Source of the DNA: UBA4719 sp038249115
GTDB lineage: Bacteria > Actinomycetota > Actinomycetes > Actinomycetales > Dermatophilaceae
Direction of reading: 5' to 3'
DNA length: 64,000 nt
Assembly: GCA_038249115.1 (NCBI GenBank)
Contig: JBBRWQ010000004.1
Coordinates: 1 to 64,000 of the forward strand
The notes under the pieces are model-generated. The model was not told the origin of the DNA. It searched no databases and worked only from the letters and a program-made list of their open reading frames with translations. The position numbers were made by a program, and so were the translations under genes. Positions 52,501 to 60,612 of this stretch are shown piece after piece. Each line of letters starts with the position of its first letter. Positions within the stretch are counted from its first letter, which is position 1.

Positions 52501-53962
52501 CCCGGACCACCAGGCCCAGCCCGTCGTGGCGTTCGACCCCGACCAGGAGGGCAACCTCGCCGTTTTCGGCGCCAGCGGCTCGGGGAAGAGCGCGTTCCTG
52601 CGCACCATCGCGCTCGCGGCCGGGTTCTCCGGGCGTGGCGGGCGTGGCGAGCGTGGTGGGCCGAGTCACGTCTATGGCCTCGACTTCGGCAACCATGCCC
52701 TGTCGATGCTCGAGTCGCTGCCGTACGTGGGAAGCATCGTGCCCGGCGCCGATCACGAGCGGGTCACCCGGCTGCTGACGTTCCTGCGCGACACGATCGA
52801 CGAGCGCGCGACGCGTTACACCAGAGCCAGCGCTGCAACGATCACGGACTACCGTCGCATCGCCCGGGTGCCGGACGAGCCACGGATCATCGTGCTGGTC
52901 GACGGGCTCACCGCCTTCCGCCAGGCTTACGAGACCGGCGGCAGGATCCGATGGCTCGACCTGTTCACCTCGCTGGCCGCCGCCGGCCGACCGGTGGGCG
53001 TCCACTTCGTGATCTCGGTTGACCAACGCACCGGTATGCCGAGCTCCCTGGCATCGGCTGTTCAGCGCCGGGTGGTTCTGCGGATGGCCCACCCCGATGA
53101 CTACAGCTTCCTCGGCGCTGCCGGTGACGTCCTTGGCATGGCCTCGCCGCCTGGCCGAGGACTGTTCAACGGCGCAGAGATCCAGTGTGCAGTCCTCGGC
53201 GGCGCGGCGGAGGTCGCGATCCAGTCGCGTGCACTGTCGGCGTTCGCAGAGGCCGAGCGCAGCGCGGGCACCGACCAGGCTGCTCCGATCGGCGCCCTGA
53301 CCGAACGGGTCGTGATGGATGCTCTTCCACGCCACATCGACGGGCGCCCGGTGCTCGGGGTCGGTTCGACGAGCCTGTCGCCGTTGGCGTTCGAGCCGCG
53401 CGGGTCATTCGTGGTCACCGGGCCCTCGGGCAGCGGGCGCACCACGAGCCTGGCGTCGCTCGCCCGTTCACTCCAACGCTGGAACCCTTCGATGACGCTC
53501 TACTTCTTCACACCGAAGCGGTCCTCCGAGCTCGCAGCCCTGACGGAGTGGACGCAGGTTGCCGCCGGGATGGACGCCGTCGTCGCGCTGTCCACCCGAC
53601 TGCAGAATGCGCTGCACGAGGGCGGGCACGAGGGGCCGATGGCCGTCGTCATTGAACGGGTGGACGACCTGGCGGGCACCGCGGGCGAGTCGCCTCTGTC
53701 TGGTCTGGTCAAGGCATGCATCGACAACCAGCATCTCGTCGCAGCTGAAGGCGAGGTGATGTTCTTCAGCTCCAGCTTCGGCCTCGCCGCCCTGTTGAAG
53801 ACCTCGCGTTCGGGCCTGGTTCTCCAGCCGGAGGGAGTCGAGGGGCAGACCGTCTTCCGCTCCACCTTCCCTGCGCTGAGCCAGACGGACCTGCCCCAAG
53901 GTCGCGGTTTCCTCGTGCGACGGGGGCGTCCTGAGCTGCTTCAGGTAGCCCTCCCCGAGTAG
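49502..53962 (+). CDS. EssC/EccC-like FtsK/SpoIIIE ATPase of a WXG100 secretion system
   Basis: A 1486-residue protein. The first about 100 residues look ubiquitin-like (YukD-type). An FHA domain follows (about 115-200, YIGRGHDCEIQVSDSSVSRRHARL). Two transmembrane segments lie near 255-300. Three FtsK-type ATPase modules follow: GGTTGAGKSELLQAWILG, FGASGSGKSAFLRTIA and VTGPSGSGRTTSLASL. The order FHA, transmembrane pair, three ATPases is that of EssC from type VIIb systems more than of the split mycobacterial EccC. It is the motor for WXG100 substrates, encoded 85 bp downstream. No EccB, EccD, EccE or mycosin gene is nearby. Confidence 0.9.
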   Translation: MKLKLTLQPSMLSSLTVLSSSTPVASRASRDLVATMDSSTTIGDLATYLVRADPRAAEFHGLSASNLTLTLVDQVNTVLDPRSTVPESSLRSGVRVAVTRRSETFVDAGRAVAVASVVAGPDSGKEFPLWCGTAYIGRGHDCEIQVSDSSVSRRHARLVVAGPPDLPEVVDLGSANGLSIGGVEVSRAVLAAGDRVRLGDTEVEVRLLAGDSDSPGGDSPYAAFSRSPRIAPLFEGREFELPELPERPRPSRMPWLAMMFPVFMGVGLFAFTRSPYSLMFVLMSPMMMLGNHVEQTRGGKKEFESAMRDFRVDLEILRVEIRELLQVEADRRGHENPSSASCMEACRQLSPLLWTRRRDTSGFLQLRLGTGTLPSRSSIRMPSVGRSTAEAWLEVATSIEGLSTVPDVPIVVDPLATGAIGLSGLRSTALPVARSLVLQAVSLHSPADLIVAAFASSASAADWDWLKWVPHTTSPHSPIAANHLASAAPSCSALLSELEDLVKSPSEPLQDRDREHPRVLVLVENDAPVERSRLVQLAERGWHHGVCVVWLAPSTVLLPAACRVFVEVGASEGEVGYVKEGRLVTPVTVDVVGLDQTLAAARALASVEDSGAPVDDASDLPRTVSLLTLTGTELAGSPDAVIERWGESRSILTGPFAPESPSRRPGNLRAIVGQSAQGTFSLDLRADGPHALVGGTTGAGKSELLQAWILGMAAAHSPQRVTFLLVDYKGGSAFRDCVDLPHTVGLVTDLSPHLVRRALASLSAELRYREHLLAKYQAKDLVELERRGEVDAPPSLVIVVDEFAALVQEVPGFVEGVVNVAQRGRSLGLHLILATQRPAGVIKDNLRANTNLRLALRVADENDSSDVIGSTMAARFDPALPGRAVSKSGPRGLTPFQAGYAGGWTSDTPSPPEIRVETLHFGLGAVWEPPLTQADLELDAADLGPTDIQRLVATIGVAATTAGLSKPRAPWLPELHPTYDLGRLPAGDRDGHLVFGVADDPDHQAQPVVAFDPDQEGNLAVFGASGSGKSAFLRTIALAAGFSGRGGRGERGGPSHVYGLDFGNHALSMLESLPYVGSIVPGADHERVTRLLTFLRDTIDERATRYTRASAATITDYRRIARVPDEPRIIVLVDGLTAFRQAYETGGRIRWLDLFTSLAAAGRPVGVHFVISVDQRTGMPSSLASAVQRRVVLRMAHPDDYSFLGAAGDVLGMASPPGRGLFNGAEIQCAVLGGAAEVAIQSRALSAFAEAERSAGTDQAAPIGALTERVVMDALPRHIDGRPVLGVGSTSLSPLAFEPRGSFVVTGPSGSGRTTSLASLARSLQRWNPSMTLYFFTPKRSSELAALTEWTQVAAGMDAVVALSTRLQNALHEGGHEGPMAVVIERVDDLAGTAGESPLSGLVKACIDNQHLVAAEGEVMFFSSSFGLAALLKTSRSGLVLQPEGVEGQTVFRSTFPALSQTDLPQGRGFLVRRGRPELLQVALPE

Positions 53963-54047
53963 GGGAGTGCTCCCCATCGACAGCGCATGAAGGGGCACGT
54001 AGTTTCGGCCAGGTCGGGTTGGTGAGCGTCGTTCGAAGGGAAACCAT

Positions 54048-54341
54048 ATGAGCAACAACGGTGGCGGCAGCTCGTGGGAGGGCATGAACCCCGATGTCGT
54101 GGAGACCCAGGCCCGCATCCTCCAGGGTTTGTCGCAGGAGATCACCGCCCTGATGAACAAGATCGAGGGTGAGACCTCGCAGCTCGCCGATGCCTGGCAC
54201 GGCGATGACTCCAACAAGTTCGCAGCCGACTGGGCCGGCACGCACAGGCCGGTGTTCACCGTGGCGGCCACGCTCCTTCAAGGCATGAGCGACATCAGCC
54301 AGCGCAGCGCCGGTCAGCAGCGGGCCACCTCGTCGAGCTGA
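54048..54341 (+). CDS. WXG100 family protein (first)
   Basis: A 97-residue helical hairpin protein with the WxG turn as DAWHGDDSNKF in the middle. Members of this family are substrates and partners of type VII secretion. A GAAGGGA ribosome binding site lies upstream. It follows the EssC-like ATPase by 85 bp and precedes the second WXG100 gene by 38 bp, so they could form a dimer. Confidence 0.9.
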   Translation: MSNNGGGSSWEGMNPDVVETQARILQGLSQEITALMNKIEGETSQLADAWHGDDSNKFAADWAGTHRPVFTVAATLLQGMSDISQRSAGQQRATSSS

Positions 54342-54379
54342 CGTCCGTCAGCGTTGAGTCGTATTCGAAAGGGACTGTG

Positions 54380-54652
54380 ATGGCTGTCAGCCAAGGCATG
54401 GATCGTCCAGCAGTACTGATGGTTGCGGGTCAGCTGGACTCTGACCAGCAGGCGGTGACTGATCTGATGCAACGAACCTCGTTGGTGGTCGGCACCCTCG
54501 GCCAGAACTGGTTCGGTCCCGACTCGAGCCAGTTCGCTGCGGACTGGGCGACTCACTCCAGGTCGCTGCAGATGGCGGCTGACTCGATGGCGATGATGTC
54601 CAAGAGTGCCCGCATCCAGGCTGCCGACCAGGAGACAACCTCGAACAGCTAG
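54380..54652 (+). CDS. WXG100 family protein (second)
   Basis: A 90-residue WXG100 protein with the turn QNWFGPDSSQFAADW. The ATG at 54380 follows GAAAGGG; an in-frame GTG lies one codon earlier. Its helix pattern and length match the first WXG100 gene, and the DSSQFAADW block resembles DSNKFAADW there, so the pair may have arisen by duplication. It is probably secreted with its partner. Confidence 0.9.
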   Translation: MAVSQGMDRPAVLMVAGQLDSDQQAVTDLMQRTSLVVGTLGQNWFGPDSSQFAADWATHSRSLQMAADSMAMMSKSARIQAADQETTSNS

Positions 54653-54689
54653 GCAGGCTCTCGTCCCGGGATCAACCGCAGCGCATATC

Positions 54690-54738
54690 GGCACGTATGA
54701 AGGGCCCGGTTCTTGGAACCGGGCCCTTCATACGTGCC
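54690..54738. terminator. Bidirectional terminator hairpin
   Basis: A perfect 23-bp inverted repeat with a 3-base loop (arms 54690-54712 and 54716-54738). It lies between the plus-strand WXG100 genes and the minus-strand ino1 and is therefore well placed to end both transcripts. There is no long T-run. Confidence 0.75.
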
Positions 54739-54795
54739 CTTCATTTGTCGTGACCGGCCCACCTGAGGTGGGCACTCTTCATACCGTGTGGAAGG

Positions 54796-55875
54796 TCAGC
54801 GCTCTTCGGTGCCGGCGATGAACGCCTCGAGCTTCGCGCGACCGATGTCGTCGGGGCGCTGCACGGGCGGGGACTTCATCAGGTAGGACGACGCTGAGAT
54901 CAGGGCGCCGCCGATGCCACGGTCCTTGGCGATCTTTGCTGCGCGGATGCAGTCGATGATGATGCCAGCCGAGTTGGGGGAGTCCCAGACCTCGAGCTTG
55001 TACTCCAGGTTCAGCGGCACGTTGCCGAATGCGCGACCCTCGAGGCGGACGTAGGCCCACTTGCGGTCGTCGAGCCACTGGATGTAGTCGCTCGGGCCGA
55101 TGTGGACGTTGCGCTCGCCCAGGTCGTGATTCAGGTTGGACGTGACGGACTGGGTCTTGGAGATCTTCTTGGACTCCAGGCGGTCGCGCTCCAGCATGTT
55201 CTTGAAGTCCATGTTGCCGCCGACGTTCAGCTGGTACGTGCGGTCCAGCACGACGCCGCGGTCCTCGAAGAGCTTGGCCATGACGCGGTGGGTGATCGTC
55301 GCGCCGACCTGGGACTTGATGTCGTCGCCGATGACCGGGACGCCGGCGTCTTCGAACTTCTTGGCCCACACGGGGTCGGAGGCGATGAAGACCGGCAGGG
55401 CGTTGACGAACGCGACCTTGGCATCGATGGCGCACTGGGCGTAGTACTTGTCAGCGACCTCGGAGCCGACCGGCATGTACGAGACGAGCACGTCGACCTT
55501 GGCGTCCTTGAGGGCCTGGACGATGTCCACCGGCTCGGCGTCGGACTCTTCGATGGTCAGGCGGTAGTACTTGCCGAGACCGTCGTTGGTGACCCCGCGC
55601 TGGACGATGACACCGGTCGGTGGCACGTCGGCGATCTTGATGGTGTTGTTCTCAGAGGCGACGATGGCCTCGGACAGGTCGAACCCGACCTTCTTGGCAT
55701 CGACGTCGAAGGCGGCGACGAACTCGACGTCCTTGACGTGGTAGTCACCGAACATGACGTGCATCAGACCGGGCACGCTGGCGCTCGGGTCGGCGTCCTT
55801 GTAGTACTCGACTCCCTGCACCAGCGAACTGGCGCAGTTGCCGACGCCAACGATGGCGACGCGCACTGATCCCAT
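54796..55875 (-). CDS. ino1: Inositol-3-phosphate synthase
   Basis: A 359-residue enzyme converting glucose 6-phosphate to inositol 3-phosphate, the first step to phosphatidylinositol and mycothiol in actinobacteria. VAIVGVGNCASSLVQGVEYY is the NAD-binding block; NVGGNMDFKNM and SKTQSVTSN are substrate-site segments. The start at 55875 follows AAGGAG; the frame is open to 56028. It is transcribed in the same direction as padR upstream, as in other actinobacteria (Rv0046c-Rv0047c). Confidence 0.95.
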   Translation of the reverse strand: MGSVRVAIVGVGNCASSLVQGVEYYKDADPSASVPGLMHVMFGDYHVKDVEFVAAFDVDAKKVGFDLSEAIVASENNTIKIADVPPTGVIVQRGVTNDGLGKYYRLTIEESDAEPVDIVQALKDAKVDVLVSYMPVGSEVADKYYAQCAIDAKVAFVNALPVFIASDPVWAKKFEDAGVPVIGDDIKSQVGATITHRVMAKLFEDRGVVLDRTYQLNVGGNMDFKNMLERDRLESKKISKTQSVTSNLNHDLGERNVHIGPSDYIQWLDDRKWAYVRLEGRAFGNVPLNLEYKLEVWDSPNSAGIIIDCIRAAKIAKDRGIGGALISASSYLMKSPPVQRPDDIGRAKLEAFIAGTEER

Positions 55876-55925
55876 GGGTTTCTCCTTGTTGTTGTGGTGC
55901 AAAAACACCTTGGTATGACGGATGG

Positions 55926-56558
55926 TCACGTGGTGGGCGGCTCGACGGATGGTCCGGTGGGGGGGACGGTTGTCGAGCCGGTGGGGGCTGTGGACGAACG
56001 CTCGGACTCGATCAGCTCGGAGAGCCATCGGACCTCACGCTCGACGGAGTCGAGGCCGTGGCGTTGCAGCTCGGCGGTGTAGAGGTCCAGCCGCTCCCGA
56101 CGCTGCGTTGCCGCGGAGCGGAAGGCGTCCAGGCGTTCCTCGAGCCGGCTTCGTCGGCCCTCGAGAATGCGAAGTCGCACATCGGCCTCGGTCCGGCCGA
56201 AGAAGGCGAAGTGCACGTTGAAGGTGTCGTCCTCCCAGGCTGACGGCCCGGAATGGGACAGCAGTGCGTGGAGCTGGTCCTTGCCTTCGGGGGTGAGCTT
56301 GTAGACGATCCGAGCCCGGCGGCTGGCGGTGCCGCTGCTTGTGGCAGGTGCCCCAGGGGCGTCATCGTCGGCGGCGCTCTCGGCGATCCAGCCGCGCCCG
56401 ACCAGGTCACGCAGGCACGGATAGAGAGTCCCGAAGGACAATGCCCGAAATGCCCCCAGGACGGCGTTGAGTCGCTTGCGCAGCTCGTAGCCGTGCATCG
56501 GTGAGTCGTGCAGGAGACCGAGGATGGCGAGCTCCAACAGGGCGGAACGTCGACTCAA
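55926..56558 (-). CDS. PadR family transcriptional regulator
   Basis: A 210-residue PadR repressor. The winged helix is LELAILGLLHDSPMHGYELRKRLNAVLG and LSFGTLYPCLRDLVGRGWIAE. The C-terminal domain is helical (dimerisation) and ends in a Pro/Thr-rich tail. The likely start is TTG at 56558, about 9 bp after an AGGAGGT; an in-frame codon at 56612 is less likely. A near-perfect operator lies upstream. It sits just before ino1 and may control it together with itself. Confidence 0.85.
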   Translation of the reverse strand: MSRRSALLELAILGLLHDSPMHGYELRKRLNAVLGAFRALSFGTLYPCLRDLVGRGWIAESAADDDAPGAPATSSGTASRRARIVYKLTPEGKDQLHALLSHSGPSAWEDDTFNVHFAFFGRTEADVRLRILEGRRSRLEERLDAFRSAATQRRERLDLYTAELQRHGLDSVEREVRWLSELIESERSSTAPTGSTTVPPTGPSVEPPTT

Positions 56559-56652
56559 GCTGGTCCTACCTCCTGATTTCAAGCTGCGTTGCCTGCTCCG
56601 CGGTGGCGGCATGGCAGGACAGATTACTAACTGTCAGAAGCACCATAGCATT

Positions 56653-56675
56653 AGATATATCGAACCGATATATCT
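56653..56675. promoter_or_regulatory. Operator upstream of padR
   Basis: AGATATATCG and CGATATATCT form a perfect 10-bp inverted repeat separated by AAC. It is AT-rich in a GC-rich background and about 95 bp upstream of the padR start. PadR autoregulation is the obvious hypothesis. Confidence 0.7.
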
Positions 56676-56704
56676 GGAAACTAGCCCGATCTTCCCGCGG
56701 CCCT

Positions 56705-56774
56705 GTCCGAACACAGCGCCGGCACCGTATTCGGCCCCTGGGGCGCGAAACAGTGCCGGCGCCCGTGTTCGGAC
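56705..56774. terminator. Candidate terminator downstream of the LacI-cupin gene
   Basis: GTCCGAACAC plus GCGCCGGCAC at 56705-56725 pairs with 56753-56774 (GTGCCGGCGC and GTGTTCGGAC) with a one-base bulge. It lies 13 bp after the minus-strand gene ends at 56787. Confidence 0.55.
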
Positions 56775-56786
56775 GGAAGGGTGGGT

Positions 56787-58283
56787 CTATGGCGCGGTGG
56801 TTCCGAGCCGGCCGTAGCGGTCTTCGAGCCGGACGATGTCCTCACGCCATCCGGGGGCGGCGGTCGAGGCCTCCACCAGAACTGAGTCCTGCACGGCGCG
56901 CAGACGGTGCAGCATGCCCGGGGTCACGTGCACGGAGTCCCCGGGGGACAGGGTCACCGCACGCAATGTTTCGGCGTCGGGGCCGAGGTCGAGCTCGACC
57001 TGACCCGAGATCAGGGCGATCGTCTCGTCCTTCGAATGGTGGTACTGCAGCGAGAGCGACTGACCGGCCCTGATGTGGAGCAGCTTGCCGATGTACGAGC
57101 CCTCGACCAGTGCGAAGATCTCCTCATGGCCCCAGGGCTTGGCGACGTGCTCGGACGGGCGTACGGCATGGTCATGCGGCGGTTGGGTCACGGTGTCCTT
57201 CACAAGTCGTCGGATGGGGCGGGGTGGCCTGACACTCCCGTTGCTAGGTGCGCCGGTGCCTGGATGGCGTGGCGGCGCGGTGGAAGCTCTGACGACGAAC
57301 TCGGGTCCGGGGAGGTCGATCTCGGCACCCCCCTCGCCACCGACGATGGCCAGCAACCGGGTGGCGGAGGCACGTCCCCATCCGACGACGTCGGTGCGTG
57401 ATGTGGTGAGCGCCGGGTGCACGTAAGCCGCGAGTGGGCTGTCGTCGAAGCCCGTGATCGAGAGCTGGCCCGGGATGTCCACACCGCGGCCGATCGCCGT
57501 GGACATGCCCGCGATGGCCATCAGGTCGTTGGCAAACACGATCGCGGTGGGCGGGTCGGCCAGATCGAGCAGCCGGTTGGTCGCGTCGGCGCCCCCCTGA
57601 GCGGAGAAGTCCGAGGTGATGCAGATGCCCGGCGCCAGCCCCGCGTGCCTGACAGCCGAGGCCCAGGCGGCCCGACGGGAGAGGCCGTGCACGAACTCGG
57701 CGGGGCCGGCCACGTGGTCGATCCGCCGGTGTCCCAGCGCGACGAGGTGCTCGACGGCTGCGGCTATCCCGGGCTGGTCGTCGATATAGACGGATGACCA
57801 CGGCTCGGGTCCCTGTGTATGCCCGATCACGACGGTGGGCAGGCCGAGGTCGGTGAGCAGCTGTGGTCGCACGTCGCCGACCCGCATGTCGGTGAGGAAA
57901 ACACCGTCGACGCGGCCGCTCGCGGCCAGCCGTCGGTAGCTCTCATGTTCGCTCTTCTCGTCCCTGACGAGCTGGAGCATCAGTGCGTAGCCCCGCTCGG
58001 ACAGGACGGTCTCGATGCCGGTGATGAGCGAGGCGAAGAACGGGTCGGCGCCAAGGGTCTCGGGGGAGCGGGCGATCACCAACCCCACGGCGAGCGAGCG
58101 GGAGACCGACAGCGCCCTGCCCCGCAGGCTGGGGGTCCAGCCGAGCTCACGGGCGGCGGCGAGAATACGTTCGCGCGTTTCCGCGGCGACCCCGGGCCTG
58201 CCGTTCAGCGCGAACGACACCGCGCCCTTCGATACGCCGGCGAGCCGGGCGACGTCCATGATGGTGGCGCGGTGGGTAGCCAT
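56787..58283 (-). CDS. LacI family regulator fused to a C-terminal cupin domain
   Basis: A 498-residue protein. Residues 1-338 are a complete LacI-family repressor: helix-turn-helix TIMDVARLAGVSKGAVSFAL, then a sugar-binding domain with VIARSPETLGADPFFASLITGIE and GFDDSPLAAYVHPALTT. A Pro-rich linker follows (about 339-380). Residues about 381-498 are a cupin of the mannose-6-phosphate isomerase type II sort: KPWGHEEIF, then SLQYHHSKDETIALISGQVELDLG and PGDSVHVTPGMLHRL. The frame is continuous. A GTG at 57203 (residue 361) could start the cupin separately. Sugar control of a nearby or distant gene is likely; the ligand is unknown. Confidence 0.88.
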   Translation of the reverse strand: MATHRATIMDVARLAGVSKGAVSFALNGRPGVAAETRERILAAARELGWTPSLRGRALSVSRSLAVGLVIARSPETLGADPFFASLITGIETVLSERGYALMLQLVRDEKSEHESYRRLAASGRVDGVFLTDMRVGDVRPQLLTDLGLPTVVIGHTQGPEPWSSVYIDDQPGIAAAVEHLVALGHRRIDHVAGPAEFVHGLSRRAAWASAVRHAGLAPGICITSDFSAQGGADATNRLLDLADPPTAIVFANDLMAIAGMSTAIGRGVDIPGQLSITGFDDSPLAAYVHPALTTSRTDVVGWGRASATRLLAIVGGEGGAEIDLPGPEFVVRASTAPPRHPGTGAPSNGSVRPPRPIRRLVKDTVTQPPHDHAVRPSEHVAKPWGHEEIFALVEGSYIGKLLHIRAGQSLSLQYHHSKDETIALISGQVELDLGPDAETLRAVTLSPGDSVHVTPGMLHRLRAVQDSVLVEASTAAPGWREDIVRLEDRYGRLGTTAP

Positions 58284-58293
58284 TAAGAACTAA

Positions 58294-58305
58294 TAAACCG
58301 GTTTA
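58294..58305. promoter_or_regulatory. LacI-type operator
   Basis: TAAACCGGTTTA is a perfect 12-bp palindrome with the central CG typical of LacI-family operators. It lies 11 bp upstream of the LacI-cupin start, so autorepression is likely. Confidence 0.75.
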
Positions 58306-58476
58306 GGTCCGATATGTCAAGATCTGAGCCTCCGCCTGACAGTTGCGATCGACCGCCAGCGACCTCGACGGACATGGCGTGTGGGACGTGGTCCGCCGGC
58401 GCTTCGTCATACTTTCGTCATACTGGGGAACACTGCCGGAGGGCAGCGAACCTCCATCGTCGACGGAAGAAGACCA

Positions 58477-60612
58477 GTGAGCACCCCGCCCACCCGCGCC
58501 AGCAGGAGCGCAAGCCGGAGCGCAAGTATGGCCAGCGCCAAGCGCAAGAAGGCGCGCACCGGCTGGCGCCGGTTCTTCTCGACGAAGCCGATTCTGCTGA
58601 CTCTTCTCGGGCTGTTCCTGCTCGGCGTGGCTGCCTTCGGAGTCGCCTATGCAGCGACCGACATCCCCCAGCCGAACCAGCTGGCCAACGCGCAGGCGTC
58701 GATCATCTACTACTCCGACGGCAAGACCGAGCTGGACCGGGTCAGCGTGGTCAACCGCGAGTCGGTGCCGCTGACCAAGATCCCGTTGCACGTCCAGCGC
58801 GCACTGCTGGCCGCTGAGGACCGCTCGTTCTATCAGAACAACGGTGTCTCACCCACGGGTATCGCGCGGGCAGTAGTGGTGGCGCTCAAGGGCGGACCGA
58901 CCCAGGGCGGGTCCACGATCACCCAGCAGTACGTCAAGAACTACTTCCTCACCCAGGACCAGACCATCACCCGCAAGGCCAAAGAGTTCTTCATCTCCAT
59001 CAAGATCGACCAGCAGGAGTCCAAGGACACGATCCTGGCGAACTACCTCAACACCATCTACTACGGCCGCGGCGCCTCCGGCATCCAGACTGCTTCCAAG
59101 GCCTACTTCGGTGTCGACGTGTCCAAGCTGACAGTCGCCCAGGGCGCGCTGCTCGCCTCCGTTATCCGCGGGCCGGCGTTCTACGACCCCGCGCTCGGCC
59201 CTAAACAGGCGGCCAGCGCCAAGGCGCGCGTCGAGTACGTCCTGGACGGCATGGTGACCGAGGGCTGGCTCAGCCCCGCGGAGCGGGCCAAGACCACGTT
59301 CCCCAAGGTCCTTGACCGCGCCAAGACCACCAAGGCAGGGACAGTCGGGTACATCACGGAAGAGGTCCGCCGCGAGCTCAAGGCGAAGCTGAAACTGAGC
59401 GACGCCGACGTCGACCGCGGGGGGCTACGGATCGTGACGACGATCAACAGGCAGGCCCAGGCTGCGGCCGTCAAGGCCGTGAACGCCAACATGCCGTCGG
59501 AGAAGAAGGCGCCCAAGTGGCACGTCGGGCTGACCGCGATCAAGCCAGGTGACGGAGCCATCGTCGCGATGTATGGCGGCAAGGACTACAGCAAGGTTCA
59601 GCTCAACGACGCGACCCAGGCAACGATGCAGGCCGGGTCGACGTTCAAGGTCTTCGGTCTCCTTGCCGCTGTCCAGAAAGACATCAGCACCAAGACGACC
59701 TTCAACGGCCACAGCCCCCAGTACTTCCCGCAGTTCATCGGCCCGGGCGACCCTCGCGGCAAGGTCCCGAACTACGGAAATGAGCAGTTTGGCACGATCG
59801 ACCTGCGGAAGGCACTGGCCCACTCGGTCAACACCGTCTTCGCCCAGCTGAACATCAAGCTTGCCGACGGCGGCACCGAGGCCACAGGCGTCAGGGACGC
59901 GGCGATCCTCGCGGGAGTGCCGAAGGACACGATCGGGCTGGGCGTCAGCATGAACAACATCCTGGGCACCGCCTCGCCAACTGTCATCGACATGGCCAAC
60001 GCCTACGCGACGATTGCCGCGCAGGGGCAGAAGGCGGCGCCGTATCTCATAGTCACGGTGAAGTCCGCGGACGGCAATATCGACTACAAGGTCAAGAAGG
60101 AGCTGAAACCGGCCTTCGACAAGGCCGTGACGGCCGACGTCACGGACGCGATGACGCGCGTGGTGACCGACCGAGGGGCCACTGGTTCTGGCGCGCGGGC
60201 TCTGGGTCGGCCGGCTGCCGGCAAGACCGGCACGACGGACAAGACCCGCGCGGTGTGGTTCGACGGCTTCACTCCGCAGCTCTCGGCTGCGGTCGGGATC
60301 TACAAGAACAAGGGCGAGGAGTCCGTCACCTACGCCGACGGCGTGACCACGGTTTCCAGTGGCGGCATCCCGGTCGATATCTGGACCGCGTTCATGGAGG
60401 GCGCACTGAAGGGACAGAAGGTGCTCGACTTCCCGCCTCGAGCAGGCCTGGGTGACAGCTCAGTTCCAACGCCGACAACGGCGCCCACGACGACCGCTGC
60501 ACCCACGACGACCGCGCCGCCGACCACCACGGCCCCGCCGACCACCACGGCCCCGCCGACCACCACCGCCCCGCCGACCACCACCGCCTCGCCGACCGTC
60601 ACCAAGCCGTGA
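58477..60612 (+). CDS. Bifunctional penicillin-binding protein (transglycosylase/transpeptidase)
   Basis: A 711-residue class A PBP. A basic cytoplasmic start is followed by a transmembrane segment (about 37-60, ILLTLLGLFLLGVAAFGVAYA). The GT51 domain has EDRSFYQNNGVSPTGIARA, GGSTITQQYVKNYFL and IYYGRGASGIQTA. The transpeptidase domain has AGSTFK (SxxK), HSVNT (SxN) and GKTGTTDKT (KTG). The C terminus is a run of PTTTAP repeats, probably wall-spanning. GTG at 58477 follows GGAAGAAG; ATG 58528 is an alternative. The position before a GT87-like gene and rpsF matches ponA1 loci. Confidence 0.93.
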   Translation: MSTPPTRASRSASRSASMASAKRKKARTGWRRFFSTKPILLTLLGLFLLGVAAFGVAYAATDIPQPNQLANAQASIIYYSDGKTELDRVSVVNRESVPLTKIPLHVQRALLAAEDRSFYQNNGVSPTGIARAVVVALKGGPTQGGSTITQQYVKNYFLTQDQTITRKAKEFFISIKIDQQESKDTILANYLNTIYYGRGASGIQTASKAYFGVDVSKLTVAQGALLASVIRGPAFYDPALGPKQAASAKARVEYVLDGMVTEGWLSPAERAKTTFPKVLDRAKTTKAGTVGYITEEVRRELKAKLKLSDADVDRGGLRIVTTINRQAQAAAVKAVNANMPSEKKAPKWHVGLTAIKPGDGAIVAMYGGKDYSKVQLNDATQATMQAGSTFKVFGLLAAVQKDISTKTTFNGHSPQYFPQFIGPGDPRGKVPNYGNEQFGTIDLRKALAHSVNTVFAQLNIKLADGGTEATGVRDAAILAGVPKDTIGLGVSMNNILGTASPTVIDMANAYATIAAQGQKAAPYLIVTVKSADGNIDYKVKKELKPAFDKAVTADVTDAMTRVVTDRGATGSGARALGRPAAGKTGTTDKTRAVWFDGFTPQLSAAVGIYKNKGEESVTYADGVTTVSSGGIPVDIWTAFMEGALKGQKVLDFPPRAGLGDSSVPTPTTAPTTTAAPTTTAPPTTTAPPTTTAPPTTTAPPTTTASPTVTKP

